A DNA stretch of 64,000 nt from Pseudoalteromonas peptidolytica (GTDB taxonomy: Bacteria > Pseudomonadota > Gammaproteobacteria > Enterobacterales > Alteromonadaceae). The notes beneath the pieces are model-generated. The model worked only from the letters and a program-made list of their open reading frames with translations. It ran no database searches and had not been told where the DNA came from. Numbering within the stretch: position 1 is the stretch's first letter; each line of letters opens with the position of its first letter. Position numbers and translations under genes: made by a program. Where the stretch lies: NCBI RefSeq assembly GCF_012641745.1, contig NZ_WEHZ01000004.1:150256-214255 (forward strand), read 5' to 3'. This document shows, one piece after another, positions 37,005 through 46,044 of the stretch.

Positions 37005-37097
37005 TAGCCGACTACACTTTTATTGTCTTAATACTATTTAATAAAGGGCAATAAAAGCAATTAAAAGAAAAGATTATAAAACTTTTGGGAAGATACA

Positions 37098-38213
37098 ATG
37101 GCGCTACGCTGTAAAACGATTATTGCTTCGGCAGTACTGTTGACGATGAGTGGTTGTACACTCATCCCTGGTGGTCACTTTGAGGGAATAGGCTCAGGAG
37201 AGCAAACTGCAAATCTTGAACGCGATCTAGAAAAAGTAAACATTCACATCATTGACTCACAGTTGGTACAAGAACACAAAATCAAACGTGCCAAAGAGAT
37301 AGACCGCTCATCACTGGCAGGTGTAGATGTTTCAAACTACGAATATCGCCTCGGAGTAGGTGATGTAATTACCATTGGTGTATGGGATCACCCTGAGCTA
37401 ACAATTCCGGCTGCAGTTCAAAGAACCGCAGAATTTGATGGCTTCCGAGTTCAAGCTGACGGTACTATCAACTTTGCATACGCACCCAAAGTTCCTGCCG
37501 CAGGAAGAACAGTGAGTGAACTAAGAGCTGATATTGCAAAGCGACTAAGCCGAGTTATTGAAGAGCCACAAATCGACGTTAAAGTGGTAGGTTTTAGAAG
37601 CCAAAAAGCGTATGTCACTGGTGAAGTAACCAAACCTGGCGTATATCCGATTACAGAAACTCCGGTCACTTTAATTGATGCTATTAACCAAGCTGGCGGT
37701 TTAACAAAAGATGCTGATTGGGAAACTGTTACCTTTACTCGCGGTGATAAGACAGAAACGATTCAATTAGACGACTTTTACGCGCAGGGGGATATTTCGC
37801 AAAATCGCCTATTAAAGCACGGCGATATTGTACACATTAGCCGCAATGACAAGCGTAATGTATATGTGCTGGGTGATGTGATAAAAGCGGGTAAAGTCGA
37901 TGTAAACCGCTTTGGCCTTAGCCTTGCTGAAGCGTTGACTGATGCCGGTGGTTTTAACGAACGTACCGCAGATGCAAATGGTATTTTTGTATTACGTAAG
38001 CGCGATTTCCAAAAAGATGGTGTGCTTGCAGATGTATACCAGCTGCATGCAAAAAATGTAGCGTCATTGGTGCTTGCCGAGCAATTCGAATTACAACCAC
38101 AAGATATCGTTTACGTAACCAGTGCGCCTCTTGCTCGCTGGAACAAAGTTATCAGCCTATTATTGCCGTCACTTTCAACAGTGGACGCAATTCAAGATAT
38201 TGACAACCAATAG
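37098..38213 (+). CDS. wza: Wza-like capsule polysaccharide export lipoprotein
   Basis: 371 residues with a lipoprotein signal and lipobox LTMSGC (Cys20). A Poly_export domain (YRLGVGDVITIGVWDHPEL) is followed by SLBB modules (AYVTGEVTKPGVYPIT and VYVLGDVIKAGKV) and a C-terminal amphipathic helix, as in Wza, whose octamer makes the outer membrane exit pore. GGGAAG stands nine bases before ATG. It is followed by wzb and wzc with short gaps, the standard group 1 capsule export set. Confidence 0.93.
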   Translation: MALRCKTIIASAVLLTMSGCTLIPGGHFEGIGSGEQTANLERDLEKVNIHIIDSQLVQEHKIKRAKEIDRSSLAGVDVSNYEYRLGVGDVITIGVWDHPELTIPAAVQRTAEFDGFRVQADGTINFAYAPKVPAAGRTVSELRADIAKRLSRVIEEPQIDVKVVGFRSQKAYVTGEVTKPGVYPITETPVTLIDAINQAGGLTKDADWETVTFTRGDKTETIQLDDFYAQGDISQNRLLKHGDIVHISRNDKRNVYVLGDVIKAGKVDVNRFGLSLAEALTDAGGFNERTADANGIFVLRKRDFQKDGVLADVYQLHAKNVASLVLAEQFELQPQDIVYVTSAPLARWNKVISLLLPSLSTVDAIQDIDNQ

Positions 38214-38224
38214 TGTGAAAGCTC

Positions 38225-38659
38225 ATGTTTGATAGTGTGTTAATGGTTTGTGCGGGTAATATTTGCCGCAGCCCAACCGCTGAATATGTATTAAAAAGCA
38301 AATTAGCGGGTAAAAATATTCAAGTGTCATCAGCAGGCTTAACCGCGCTGGAAGGTAAATCAGCTGACGCGATGGCACAAGAACTGACTAAAGCACAGGG
38401 GATCGACATGAGCCCGCACCAAGGGCGCCAGTTAAATAGCGCTCTAGTTGCTCAAAATAGTCTACTCTTAGTGATGGAGCATAGGCATCTTGATGACCTA
38501 TGCAGCCGTTACCCTCAAGCTCGTGGCAAAACGTTTTTACTCGGAAAGTGGATAGGAGACAAAGAAATTCCCGATCCCTACCGCCAGTCTAAAGAAGCAT
38601 TTGAACACGTATATCAGCTTATCGACAGCGCCTGTGGTGCTTGGCAACAGTATTTATAA
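38225..38659 (+). CDS. wzb: Low molecular weight protein tyrosine phosphatase Wzb
   Basis: 144 residues. The P-loop CX5R is at Cys9 to Arg15 (VCAGNICRS), and the general-acid Asp lies in IPDPYRQS near residue 119. It removes phosphate from the tyrosine cluster of Wzc, which cycles the kinase and so controls capsule polymerisation. It lies between wza and wzc with gaps of 11 and 14 bp. Confidence 0.93.
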   Translation: MFDSVLMVCAGNICRSPTAEYVLKSKLAGKNIQVSSAGLTALEGKSADAMAQELTKAQGIDMSPHQGRQLNSALVAQNSLLLVMEHRHLDDLCSRYPQARGKTFLLGKWIGDKEIPDPYRQSKEAFEHVYQLIDSACGAWQQYL

Positions 38660-38673
38660 GGAATTAAGAGTAT

Positions 38674-40905
38674 ATGAATGCTCAGCCAAATCTAATTTCT
38701 GCGCAAAAACCGAAACAAGAAGAATCCCAAGAAATTGACTTAATGGCACTTTTTGGTGCACTTCTCGATGCCAAATGGTTCATTGCAGGCGTAACTGCAC
38801 TGTTTATGCTACTCGGTGTGGCATATGCCATATTCAGCACACCTATCTACCAAGCAACAGCAATGGTACAAGTAGAGGAAAAGGGGGGCTCAGTACCAGG
38901 CTTTGACGACATGTCTGGTATGTTTGAAAGCACATCAGAGGCTGTTACTGAAATTGAGTTACTGAAATCGAGAAGTGTTGTGGGTGAAGCCGTCGATACA
39001 CTCCAGTTGGATATAGTTGTTGAGCCTAAGCTCTTTCCTTTATTCGGCAATCGCGCATTTCGCAATTTTATAGCGTTGAGTGAGGGCGAAGTTGCTGAAC
39101 CAAGTTTTGGAGCTAAGTCTTATGCTTGGGGTGGTGAAAAGGTAGAAATCCACCGATTCCGAGTACCTAAAAGTGCTGAGGAGCTAGAGTTCACTCTAAA
39201 AGCACAATCTCAAGAAAGCTTCTCACTCTACGATGAGGATGGAGAGAAAGTACTGTCAGGCAAAGTAGGGGAAGAAATAAAATTAGGTGAATTTGAGTTA
39301 GTGATTAAAGCGTTAATTGCGCGACCTGAAACCGAATTTAGCATAGTAAAGCGTAACCGGCTACAAACGATACTAGATCTACAAGAAGAAATTTCTGCAT
39401 CTGAAAAGGGGAAGGATTCTGGGATCATCAATCTAGCGCTTCAAGATAAAAGCCCTGATTATGCAGAAAAAGTCTTAGACAAAGTTGCCAGTATTTATGT
39501 TCGCCGTAATGTTGAGCGAAACAGCGCAGAGGCACAGCAGTCACTTGAATTTTTAGAGGTGCAGCTGCCAGAAGTTAAGCGTAGCCTAGAGCGTGCTGAA
39601 AAGGCATTTAACGACTATCAAATCCGCCAAGAATCCATTGACATTAGCTTAGAGACTCAAGGTGTACTCGAGCAAATCGTTACGCTTGAAACTAAATTAC
39701 AAGAACTTGAATTAAAGCGCTTAGAGCTTAGTCGTAAGTTTAAACGTGAGCACCCCTCATATCGTGGTGTGGTGGAGCAAATAGATACGGTAAAGCGCCA
39801 GCGCAATGAACTTACTGGTGAGGTACAGGGGCTACCTGAAACGCAAAGAGAGCTACTACGCTTAAAACGTGATGTTGAAGTAAACAATGAAATTTACACC
39901 TTGCTTCTTGCTAAGACTCAAGAGCTAGATATAGTGCGCGCAGGCACGGTTGGTAATGTTCGTATTGTTGACTACGCAGAAGTAAATACAACGGAGCCAG
40001 TAAAGCCGAAAAAAGCTCTCATTGTGGTTGTAGCGACTTTACTAGGTGGTATGCTCGCTGTTGCCATTGTTTTGATTCAAAAAGCGATGCATAAAGGGAT
40101 AGAAGACCCAAGCGAAATAGAAGCCTTAGGTATGCCTGTGTATGCAAGCGTTCCATTTTCTGACTACCAAGTAAAGCTGACTGGTTTTGCCAAGGCGCGT
40201 AAAGGTAAAATCGCAAAAGCAAAATCTATTTTAGCGATTGATAACCCAGCGGACCTCTCTGTTGAAGCGCTGCGAAGCCTGCGTACTAGCTTACATTTTG
40301 CGATGCTAGAGGCTAAAAATAATGTAATAGCCATCTCCGGCCCAAGTCCAGGTGTTGGTAAGTCATTTATCACTGTAAACCTCGCAACTGTGTTAGCGCA
40401 AAGCGGCAAGCGTGTATTGGTGGTTGATGCCGATATGCGTAAAGGCTACCTACAAACACAGTTTGGCATGAAGTGGGATGACGGATTAAGTGATTACTTG
40501 TCTAGTCGACTAAACTTAGCCCAAGTGATTAAGCCGACTCAGGTTGAAGGTTTGCATGTAATGACACGTGGTCAAATACCACCTAACCCTTCAGAGCTTT
40601 TAATGCATCAAAACTTCAGCAAATTAATAAGTGAAGTGAGCAAAATGTATGACTTAGTCATTGTGGATACCCCTCCTATTTTAGCAGTAACTGATCCTGC
40701 AATAGTTGGTGCTCATGCTGGTACTACTTTATTGGTGACACGGTTTGGCCAAAACCACATAAAAGAACTTGAAATTACACGAAATCGTTTTGAACAAAAT
40801 GGTATTGATGTAAAAGGCGTTGTATTTAATGGTGTGGTTCGTAAGTCAATGAATGCCTATGGGTACTATGGCTACTATAACTACGAATATAAGAGCGATA
40901 AATAA
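38674..40905 (+). CDS. wzc: Tyrosine autokinase and chain length regulator Wzc
   Basis: 743 residues. Wzz domain with a first helix near residues 36-56, a long periplasmic coiled-coil region, a second helix near 448-468, then a cytoplasmic BY-kinase: Walker [10 protein letters not shown] near residue 555, Walker A-prime VVDADMRKG and Walker B VIVDTPP. The tail has seven tyrosines in about fifteen residues ([11 protein letters not shown]), the autophosphorylation cluster. It works with Wza and Wzb to polymerise and export capsule. AAGGA precedes the start. Confidence 0.95.
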   Translation: MNAQPNLISAQKPKQEESQEIDLMALFGALLDAKWFIAGVTALFMLLGVAYAIFSTPIYQATAMVQVEEKGGSVPGFDDMSGMFESTSEAVTEIELLKSRSVVGEAVDTLQLDIVVEPKLFPLFGNRAFRNFIALSEGEVAEPSFGAKSYAWGGEKVEIHRFRVPKSAEELEFTLKAQSQESFSLYDEDGEKVLSGKVGEEIKLGEFELVIKALIARPETEFSIVKRNRLQTILDLQEEISASEKGKDSGIINLALQDKSPDYAEKVLDKVASIYVRRNVERNSAEAQQSLEFLEVQLPEVKRSLERAEKAFNDYQIRQESIDISLETQGVLEQIVTLETKLQELELKRLELSRKFKREHPSYRGVVEQIDTVKRQRNELTGEVQGLPETQRELLRLKRDVEVNNEIYTLLLAKTQELDIVRAGTVGNVRIVDYAEVNTTEPVKPKKALIVVVATLLGGMLAVAIVLIQKAMHKGIEDPSEIEALGMPVYASVPFSDYQVKLTGFAKARKGKIAKAKSILAIDNPADLSVEALRSLRTSLHFAMLEAKNNVIAISGPSPGVGKSFITVNLATVLAQSGKRVLVVDADMRKGYLQTQFGMKWDDGLSDYLSSRLNLAQVIKPTQVEGLHVMTRGQIPPNPSELLMHQNFSKLISEVSKMYDLVIVDTPPILAVTDPAIVGAHAGTTLLVTRFGQNHIKELEITRNRFEQNGIDVKGVVFNGVVRKSMNAYGYYGYYNYEYKSDK

Positions 40906-40921
40906 ATTATGATTGGCTGCA

Positions 40922-40960
40922 GGCTCGAAGCCCGCAGCTTAAAACTTACAGCTTAAAATT
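40922..40960 (+). repeat. AGCTT-rich degenerate repeat before cysD
   Basis: GGCTCGAAGCCCGCAGCTT (40922-40940) is followed by two AAAACTTACAGCTTAAAA-like units. Related AGCTT-rich sequence fills the gaps after cysD (about 41900-41940) and before cysN (42332-42399), and the first part recurs inside cysN. Confidence 0.45.
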
Positions 40961-40976
40961 TTTAAATGGAATAACA

Positions 40977-41891
40977 ATGGAAATCTCCAAAGCCCGTATG
41001 ACTCACCTAAAGCAACTAGAAGCTGAGTCAATTCATATTATTCGCGAAGTGGCTGCAGAATTCGATAATCCAGTAATGCTTTACTCTGTCGGTAAAGACT
41101 CTGCAGTAATGCTGCACCTAACCATGAAAGCGTTCTACCCTGCTAAACCGCCATTCCCTTTAATGCATGTTGATACAACATGGAAGTTTAAAGAAATGAT
41201 TGAGTTCCGCGATAAAATGGCTAAAAAGTTGGGTTTTGATTTGCTTGTGCATATTAACCAAGAAGGTGTAGATGCCGGTGTTGGACCATTTACTCACGGC
41301 AGTGCTAAGCATACGGATGTCATGAAAACGCAAGGCCTAAAGCAAGCGCTAGATAAATACCAATTTGATGCCGCTTTTGGTGGCGCACGCCGTGACGAAG
41401 AAAAGTCACGTGCTAAAGAGCGTGTTTACTCATTCCGTGATAAAAACCACCGCTGGGATCCTAAAAATCAACGTCCAGAATTATGGAATACTTTTAACGG
41501 TAAAGTAAATAAAGGCGAGAGCATTCGTGTGTTCCCTCTGAGTAACTGGACCGAGCTTGATATTTGGCAATACATTTACCTAGAAAATATCGATATTGTA
41601 CCACTTTACCTAGCGGCAGAGCGTCCAGTTGTTGAGCGTGACGGTACTTTGATTATGGTTGATGATGAGCGTATGCCACTAAATGAGGGGGAAGTGCCAA
41701 TGAAAAAAATGGTCCGCTTTAGAACCCTTGGTTGTTACCCTCTAACTGGTGCCGTTGAGTCTAACGCCACAACACTGCCTGAAATTATCCAAGAAATGTT
41801 ACTCACCAAAACCTCAGAGCGCCAAGGCCGTGTAATCGACCACGATTCATCAGGCTCAATGGAGAAAAAGAAAATGGAAGGGTATTTCTAG
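40977..41891 (+). CDS. cysD: Sulfate adenylyltransferase subunit 2 CysD
   Basis: 304 residues, essentially the E. coli length (302). The PP-loop [29 protein letters not shown] and [16 protein letters not shown] are CysD signatures. With CysN it makes adenosine phosphosulfate (APS) from ATP and sulfate. Here it follows the wzc gene, not cysteine biosynthesis genes, which points to sulfate activation for polymer sulfation. cysN, normally adjacent, is displaced by a four-helix-bundle gene. Confidence 0.95.
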   Translation: MEISKARMTHLKQLEAESIHIIREVAAEFDNPVMLYSVGKDSAVMLHLTMKAFYPAKPPFPLMHVDTTWKFKEMIEFRDKMAKKLGFDLLVHINQEGVDAGVGPFTHGSAKHTDVMKTQGLKQALDKYQFDAAFGGARRDEEKSRAKERVYSFRDKNHRWDPKNQRPELWNTFNGKVNKGESIRVFPLSNWTELDIWQYIYLENIDIVPLYLAAERPVVERDGTLIMVDDERMPLNEGEVPMKKMVRFRTLGCYPLTGAVESNATTLPEIIQEMLLTKTSERQGRVIDHDSSGSMEKKKMEGYF

Positions 41892-41991
41892 AGCGCATAG
41901 TAGTGCTTCGTGCCTCAAGCTATGAGCTGCGAGCTTAAATATACAGTTCTGAATTTTAAGATAGTAACAAAATTGATTAACAGGGATAGTT

Positions 41992-42339
41992 ATGAAATAC
42001 GAAAATTTAGAAGTTTGGCAGCGCAGTTTTCGCTTGAGCGTAAATATTTATAAAATATTTGAGCACCTAAAAGATTTTGGCCTTAAAGAGCAAATGTGTA
42101 GAGCTGGCGTTTCTGTTCCTAGCAATATAGCTGAAGGTTTTGAAAGGGAGTCTGATAAAGAAAAGGTTCGCTTTTTAATAATTGCAAAAGGCTCTTTAGG
42201 TGAATTAAAAACACAGGTAATGATTGCAACGGAAATAGCTTATATTTCAAAAGAAAATAGCTTAAGGATTGTTACAGAGTGTGAATTAATTGGAAAAATG
42301 CTAGGTGGCTTAATTAGAGCAATCAAGAATTGCTCGTAG
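41992..42339 (+). CDS. Four-helix bundle protein (S23/TIGR02436 type)
   Basis: 115 residues starting KYENLEVWQRSFRLSVNIY, the standard opening of the four-helix bundle family first known from 23S rRNA intervening sequences and related to Avd. The motif AGVSVPSNIAEGFER is intact, as is the later LGELKTQVMIA. Its function is unknown. It is wedged between cysD and cysN, flanked by AGCT-rich repeats, and its last codons and stop (TGC TCG TAG) are themselves part of the heptamer repeat that follows, which suggests that gene and repeat moved or evolved together. Confidence 0.9.
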   Translation: MKYENLEVWQRSFRLSVNIYKIFEHLKDFGLKEQMCRAGVSVPSNIAEGFERESDKEKVRFLIIAKGSLGELKTQVMIATEIAYISKENSLRIVTECELIGKMLGGLIRAIKNCS

Positions 42340-42399
42340 CTCGTAGCTCGTAGCTTATAGCTTATAGCTTATAGCTTATAGCTTATAGCTTATAGCTTA
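42332..42399 (+). repeat. Heptanucleotide tandem repeat (GCTCGTA x3, GCTTATA x6)
   Basis: Nine perfect seven-base units run from 42332 to 42394, then a partial GCTTA. The first unit overlaps the end of the four-helix bundle gene and supplies its stop codon. The array ends four bases before the cysN ribosome site (AAGGA). Such arrays vary in copy number by slippage. Confidence 0.95.
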
Positions 42400-42413
42400 A
42401 GTAAGGACTTAAA

Positions 42414-43850
42414 ATGACCGACCAAACCAAACCAAACCTTCTTGAAACAGATATCGAAGGTTACTTAAAACAACACGAAAACAAAGATCTACTACGCTTT
42501 TTAACCTGTGGTAATGTTGATGACGGTAAATCAACGTTAATTGGTCGTTTATTACACGACTCAAAATTAATTTTTGAAGATCACATGGCGGCAATCAAAA
42601 ACGACTCAAAAAAATTTAACACTACAGACGAAGAGTTCGATTTAGCATTACTTGTAGATGGTCTACAATCAGAGCGTGAGCAAGGCATCACCATTGATGT
42701 AGCATACCGCTATTTTGCGACCGAAAAGCGTAAGTTTATTATTGCTGACTGCCCGGGGCACGAGCAGTACACACGCAACATGGCAACGGGTGCCTCTAAC
42801 TGCGACTTAGCCATTGTGATGATTGATGCCCGTAAAGGGGTACAAACACAAACTAAACGCCACAGCTATATTGCATCACTACTAGGCCTAAAACATGTAA
42901 TAGTAGCCATTAATAAAATGGACTTAGTAGTTTACAGTCAAGATGTGTACCGTCAAATTAAAGCGGATTACAAAGCCTTTGCTGAGCAATTAGATATTCC
43001 AGATGTGCGCTTTGTGCCGATCTCGGCCCTTAAAGGCGATAATGTTGTAGATAAAGGTAATAACCTTGATTGGTACCCAGGTTCAACCCTTATGCAGCTG
43101 CTTGATACAGTAACCATTAGTGACGATAAAAACTTAGATACATTCCGCTTACCTGTGCAGTATGTAAATCGTCCTAATTTAGACTTTCGCGGTTTTTGCG
43201 GCACCATTGCCAGTGGCATTATTAATGTTGGCGACCAAATTACAGCATTCCCATCAGGTAAAACATCGTCAGTCGAGCGTATTGTTACTGCCGATGGCGA
43301 TTTACCAAGCGCCTTTGCTGGCCAAGCAATTACATTAACCTTAAAAGACGAAATTGATATTTCGCGTGGTGATGTAATTGTACGATCAACTGCAGACCAA
43401 AAACAGCTACCCACAACCAGTTCAAACTTTGCAGCAACTATTGTGTGGATGGCCGATGCTGCAATGCAGCCAGGTAAAGAGTATGAGCTCAAAATAGGTA
43501 CTAAAAATACCTTTGGTAAAATCAGTAATATTAACCACCGAATCGATGTAAATACCTTACAGCAAATTGATGCCAGTGAATTACAATTAAATGAAATTGC
43601 TAATTGTATTATCGAGACTGCTGCACCAGTGGTTATTGATCAATATAGCCAAGTAGTGGGGACGGGATCGCTCATTATTATCGATCGCTTAACCAATGTA
43701 ACGGTGGGTGCTGGTATGATCACAAATACGATGCTCGAAGCCCACAGCCCGCAGCCTATAGCCCGTACATATACGGATGCCGAAATTGCCTTAAACAAAT
43801 ATATACGAGAGCATTACCCTGAGTGGGGATGTTGTGAGGTATTAAAATAA
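42414..43850 (+). CDS. cysN: Sulfate adenylyltransferase subunit 1 CysN (GTPase)
   Basis: 478 residues. GTPase motifs: G1 GNVDDGKSTLIGRL, G3 DCPGHEQYT, G4 NKMD; followed by EF-Tu-like beta barrels. CysN couples GTP hydrolysis to APS formation by CysD. No APS kinase is fused; cysC is separate at 57549. Near the C-terminus (residues about 440-451, LEAHSPQPIART) the DNA resembles the AGC-rich repeat found before cysD, followed by the usual family tail with REHYPEWG. Confidence 0.95.
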   Translation: MTDQTKPNLLETDIEGYLKQHENKDLLRFLTCGNVDDGKSTLIGRLLHDSKLIFEDHMAAIKNDSKKFNTTDEEFDLALLVDGLQSEREQGITIDVAYRYFATEKRKFIIADCPGHEQYTRNMATGASNCDLAIVMIDARKGVQTQTKRHSYIASLLGLKHVIVAINKMDLVVYSQDVYRQIKADYKAFAEQLDIPDVRFVPISALKGDNVVDKGNNLDWYPGSTLMQLLDTVTISDDKNLDTFRLPVQYVNRPNLDFRGFCGTIASGIINVGDQITAFPSGKTSSVERIVTADGDLPSAFAGQAITLTLKDEIDISRGDVIVRSTADQKQLPTTSSNFAATIVWMADAAMQPGKEYELKIGTKNTFGKISNINHRIDVNTLQQIDASELQLNEIANCIIETAAPVVIDQYSQVVGTGSLIIIDRLTNVTVGAGMITNTMLEAHSPQPIARTYTDAEIALNKYIREHYPEWGCCEVLK

Positions 43851-43851
43851 A

Positions 43852-44883
43852 ATGCTTGGCTCGTTTCGTTTTCTTTTAGCATTAATGGTTGTGGTGCAGC
43901 ATTTATTGTCTATACCCCACTTAGGTCACTTTGCTGTCCATGGTTTTTTTATTCTAAGTGGCTTCTTGATGACGTTAATTATGCATAAATCATATGGCTA
44001 TACTTTAAGTGGAGTAAGAGGTTTTGTAATTAATCGGTTTTTGAGGTTATTTCCTACATATTGGTTCTACCTTATATTAACGCTATTATTTATTCTTTTT
44101 GTGGGTGAAGATTTTTCGATACAATATAGGTATTTTATTTATTTTCCTAACTCACTAGCTGAGTGGCTTCAAAATGCAACAATGCTTTTTATTTCCACAT
44201 TCCCTGGAACAGTTGAACCAAGGCTTTTACCAGCCACTTGGGCGTTAACTGTTGAACTCCTCTTCTATTTTTTTATTGCTATTGGTGCGTCTAAAAGTAG
44301 AAAAATATCAATTGTCTGGTTGATCATTAGTTTAGGATACTACAGTTATACGATTGCTTTTAATTTAGGTTATGAGTACAGGTATAACTTTTTCTTTGCT
44401 GGCAGCTTACCTTTTTCGATTGGTGCCGTAATTTTTCACTACCATGAAAATTTTAAAAAATATGAGTTAGAAAATAGAGTCGTCAGTTTGTTTGTATTGT
44501 TTTTAATAAATATAATAGTGTTACTGCTACTTGATTTGCTTGAGGCGTTTGAAGATTGTTTGGGTTTGTTTTATGTGCTTAATTATGTGATTTCATCGTT
44601 AATTATAATCTCACTTTTTAATGTTAAGTTGGGAGGTAAGGAGAGAATAAAAATAGATAAGTTTCTTGGTGATTTAAGCTATCCAATATACTTATCACAC
44701 TGGTCAGTAGGAATGATTGTTTCATATCTTTTATTTTTAAATCCGTCACAAGGGCGCTCAGCTGAGAATTTAATTGTTTTTATTGTTACAGTGTTCGTAA
44801 GCTGTGTTTTAGGCTGGTTCTCTTCAACTTTTATTGACAAAAAAGTGGAAAAAGTTAGAGGAAGTTTCAGAAAGTTAGGTTGA
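43852..44883 (+). CDS. Acyltransferase 3 family membrane protein
   Basis: 343 residues with about ten membrane helices. The opening MLGSFRFLLALMVVVQHL and FAVHGFFILSGFLM are characteristic of the OafA/acyltransferase 3 family, which O-acetylates surface sugars. It starts the AT-rich block. One base separates it from cysN. Confidence 0.88.
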   Translation: MLGSFRFLLALMVVVQHLLSIPHLGHFAVHGFFILSGFLMTLIMHKSYGYTLSGVRGFVINRFLRLFPTYWFYLILTLLFILFVGEDFSIQYRYFIYFPNSLAEWLQNATMLFISTFPGTVEPRLLPATWALTVELLFYFFIAIGASKSRKISIVWLIISLGYYSYTIAFNLGYEYRYNFFFAGSLPFSIGAVIFHYHENFKKYELENRVVSLFVLFLINIIVLLLLDLLEAFEDCLGLFYVLNYVISSLIIISLFNVKLGGKERIKIDKFLGDLSYPIYLSHWSVGMIVSYLLFLNPSQGRSAENLIVFIVTVFVSCVLGWFSSTFIDKKVEKVRGSFRKLG

Positions 44884-44928
44884 ATTTGTCTTGATAAAAG
44901 CTAAATATAATTTTTATAGGAAAGAATG

Positions 44929-46044
44929 ATGAGTAGCCAGTTATATGATTATATAATTGTTGGGAGTGGGCTTTTTGGTTCTGTATTTGCCCATGAAATG
45001 ACAAAAGTAGGTAAGAAATGTTTAGTTATTGAAAAAAGAGAACATCCAGGGGGGAATATTTATACTGAAAAAGTTAATGGTATAAATGTTCATAAATATG
45101 GAGCTCATATTTTTCATACAAATGATGAGGATGTTTGGGATTATATCAATCAGTTTGCTTCTTTTAACAATTATGTCAATTCCCCAATAGCTATTTATAA
45201 AAATGAACTTTATAACTTACCCTTCAATATGAATACTTTTAGCAAGCTTTGGGGGGTAAAGACCCCGCAAGAAGCAAAAGAGGTAATAAATCAGCAAATT
45301 GAAGCATCAGGGATAAAAGAACCGAGAAACCTTGAAGAGCAAGCCATATCTATGGTGGGCACTGATATTTATGAAAAACTAATTAAAGGTTATACAAAGA
45401 AGCAGTGGGGACGAGACCCAGTCGATTTACCTTCTTTTATTATCAAAAGACTACCGTTGAGATTTACTTACGATAATAATTATTTTAATGATAAGTATCA
45501 AGGTATCCCTGAAGGAGGATACTCAAAAATCATAGATAAGCTATTAGAAAATGTGGAAGTTAAATTAAATACTGACTTTTTAGATAATAAAGAAAGTTAT
45601 GAAAGAATGGCAGCAAAAATTGTTTATACAGGGCCAATCGACGAGCTTTTTGGCTACCATTATGGAAAGTTGGAGTATAGAGGCCTGAGGTTTGAAACGA
45701 CTCTACAAAATATTGAAAACTATCAGGGTTGTGCCGTAGTAAACTATACAGAGGAAAGTGTTCCATACACAAGAATTATAGAGCATAAGCACTTTGAGTT
45801 TACAAAAACAGAACAAACAATTATCACTAAAGAGTTCCCATCCGAATGGAAGCTTGGGGATGAGCGTTATTACCCTGTAAATGATGAGCAGAACCAAGAG
45901 CTGTATAATAAATATAGAAAAATGGCTAAGTCTAATGAAAAGTATATTTTAGGTGGAAGATTAGCTGAGTATAAATATTATGATATGCATGTTGTTATTC
46001 GAAGCGCTTTAAACTCGGTAAGGAAGGAGTTGGAATTTGAATAA
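44929..46044 (+). CDS. glf: UDP-galactopyranose mutase
   Basis: 371 residues; two ATG codons in a row at 44926 and 44929, the second preferred with AGGAAAG seven to eight bases upstream. FAD-binding YIIVGSGLFGSVFAHEM, then HKYGAHIFHTNDEDVW and a C-terminal GGRLAEYKYYDMH segment, all Glf signatures. It converts UDP-galactopyranose to UDP-galactofuranose, so the polymer likely contains galactofuranose. It overlaps the next gene by eight bases. Confidence 0.95.
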   Translation: MSSQLYDYIIVGSGLFGSVFAHEMTKVGKKCLVIEKREHPGGNIYTEKVNGINVHKYGAHIFHTNDEDVWDYINQFASFNNYVNSPIAIYKNELYNLPFNMNTFSKLWGVKTPQEAKEVINQQIEASGIKEPRNLEEQAISMVGTDIYEKLIKGYTKKQWGRDPVDLPSFIIKRLPLRFTYDNNYFNDKYQGIPEGGYSKIIDKLLENVEVKLNTDFLDNKESYERMAAKIVYTGPIDELFGYHYGKLEYRGLRFETTLQNIENYQGCAVVNYTEESVPYTRIIEHKHFEFTKTEQTIITKEFPSEWKLGDERYYPVNDEQNQELYNKYRKMAKSNEKYILGGRLAEYKYYDMHVVIRSALNSVRKELEFE

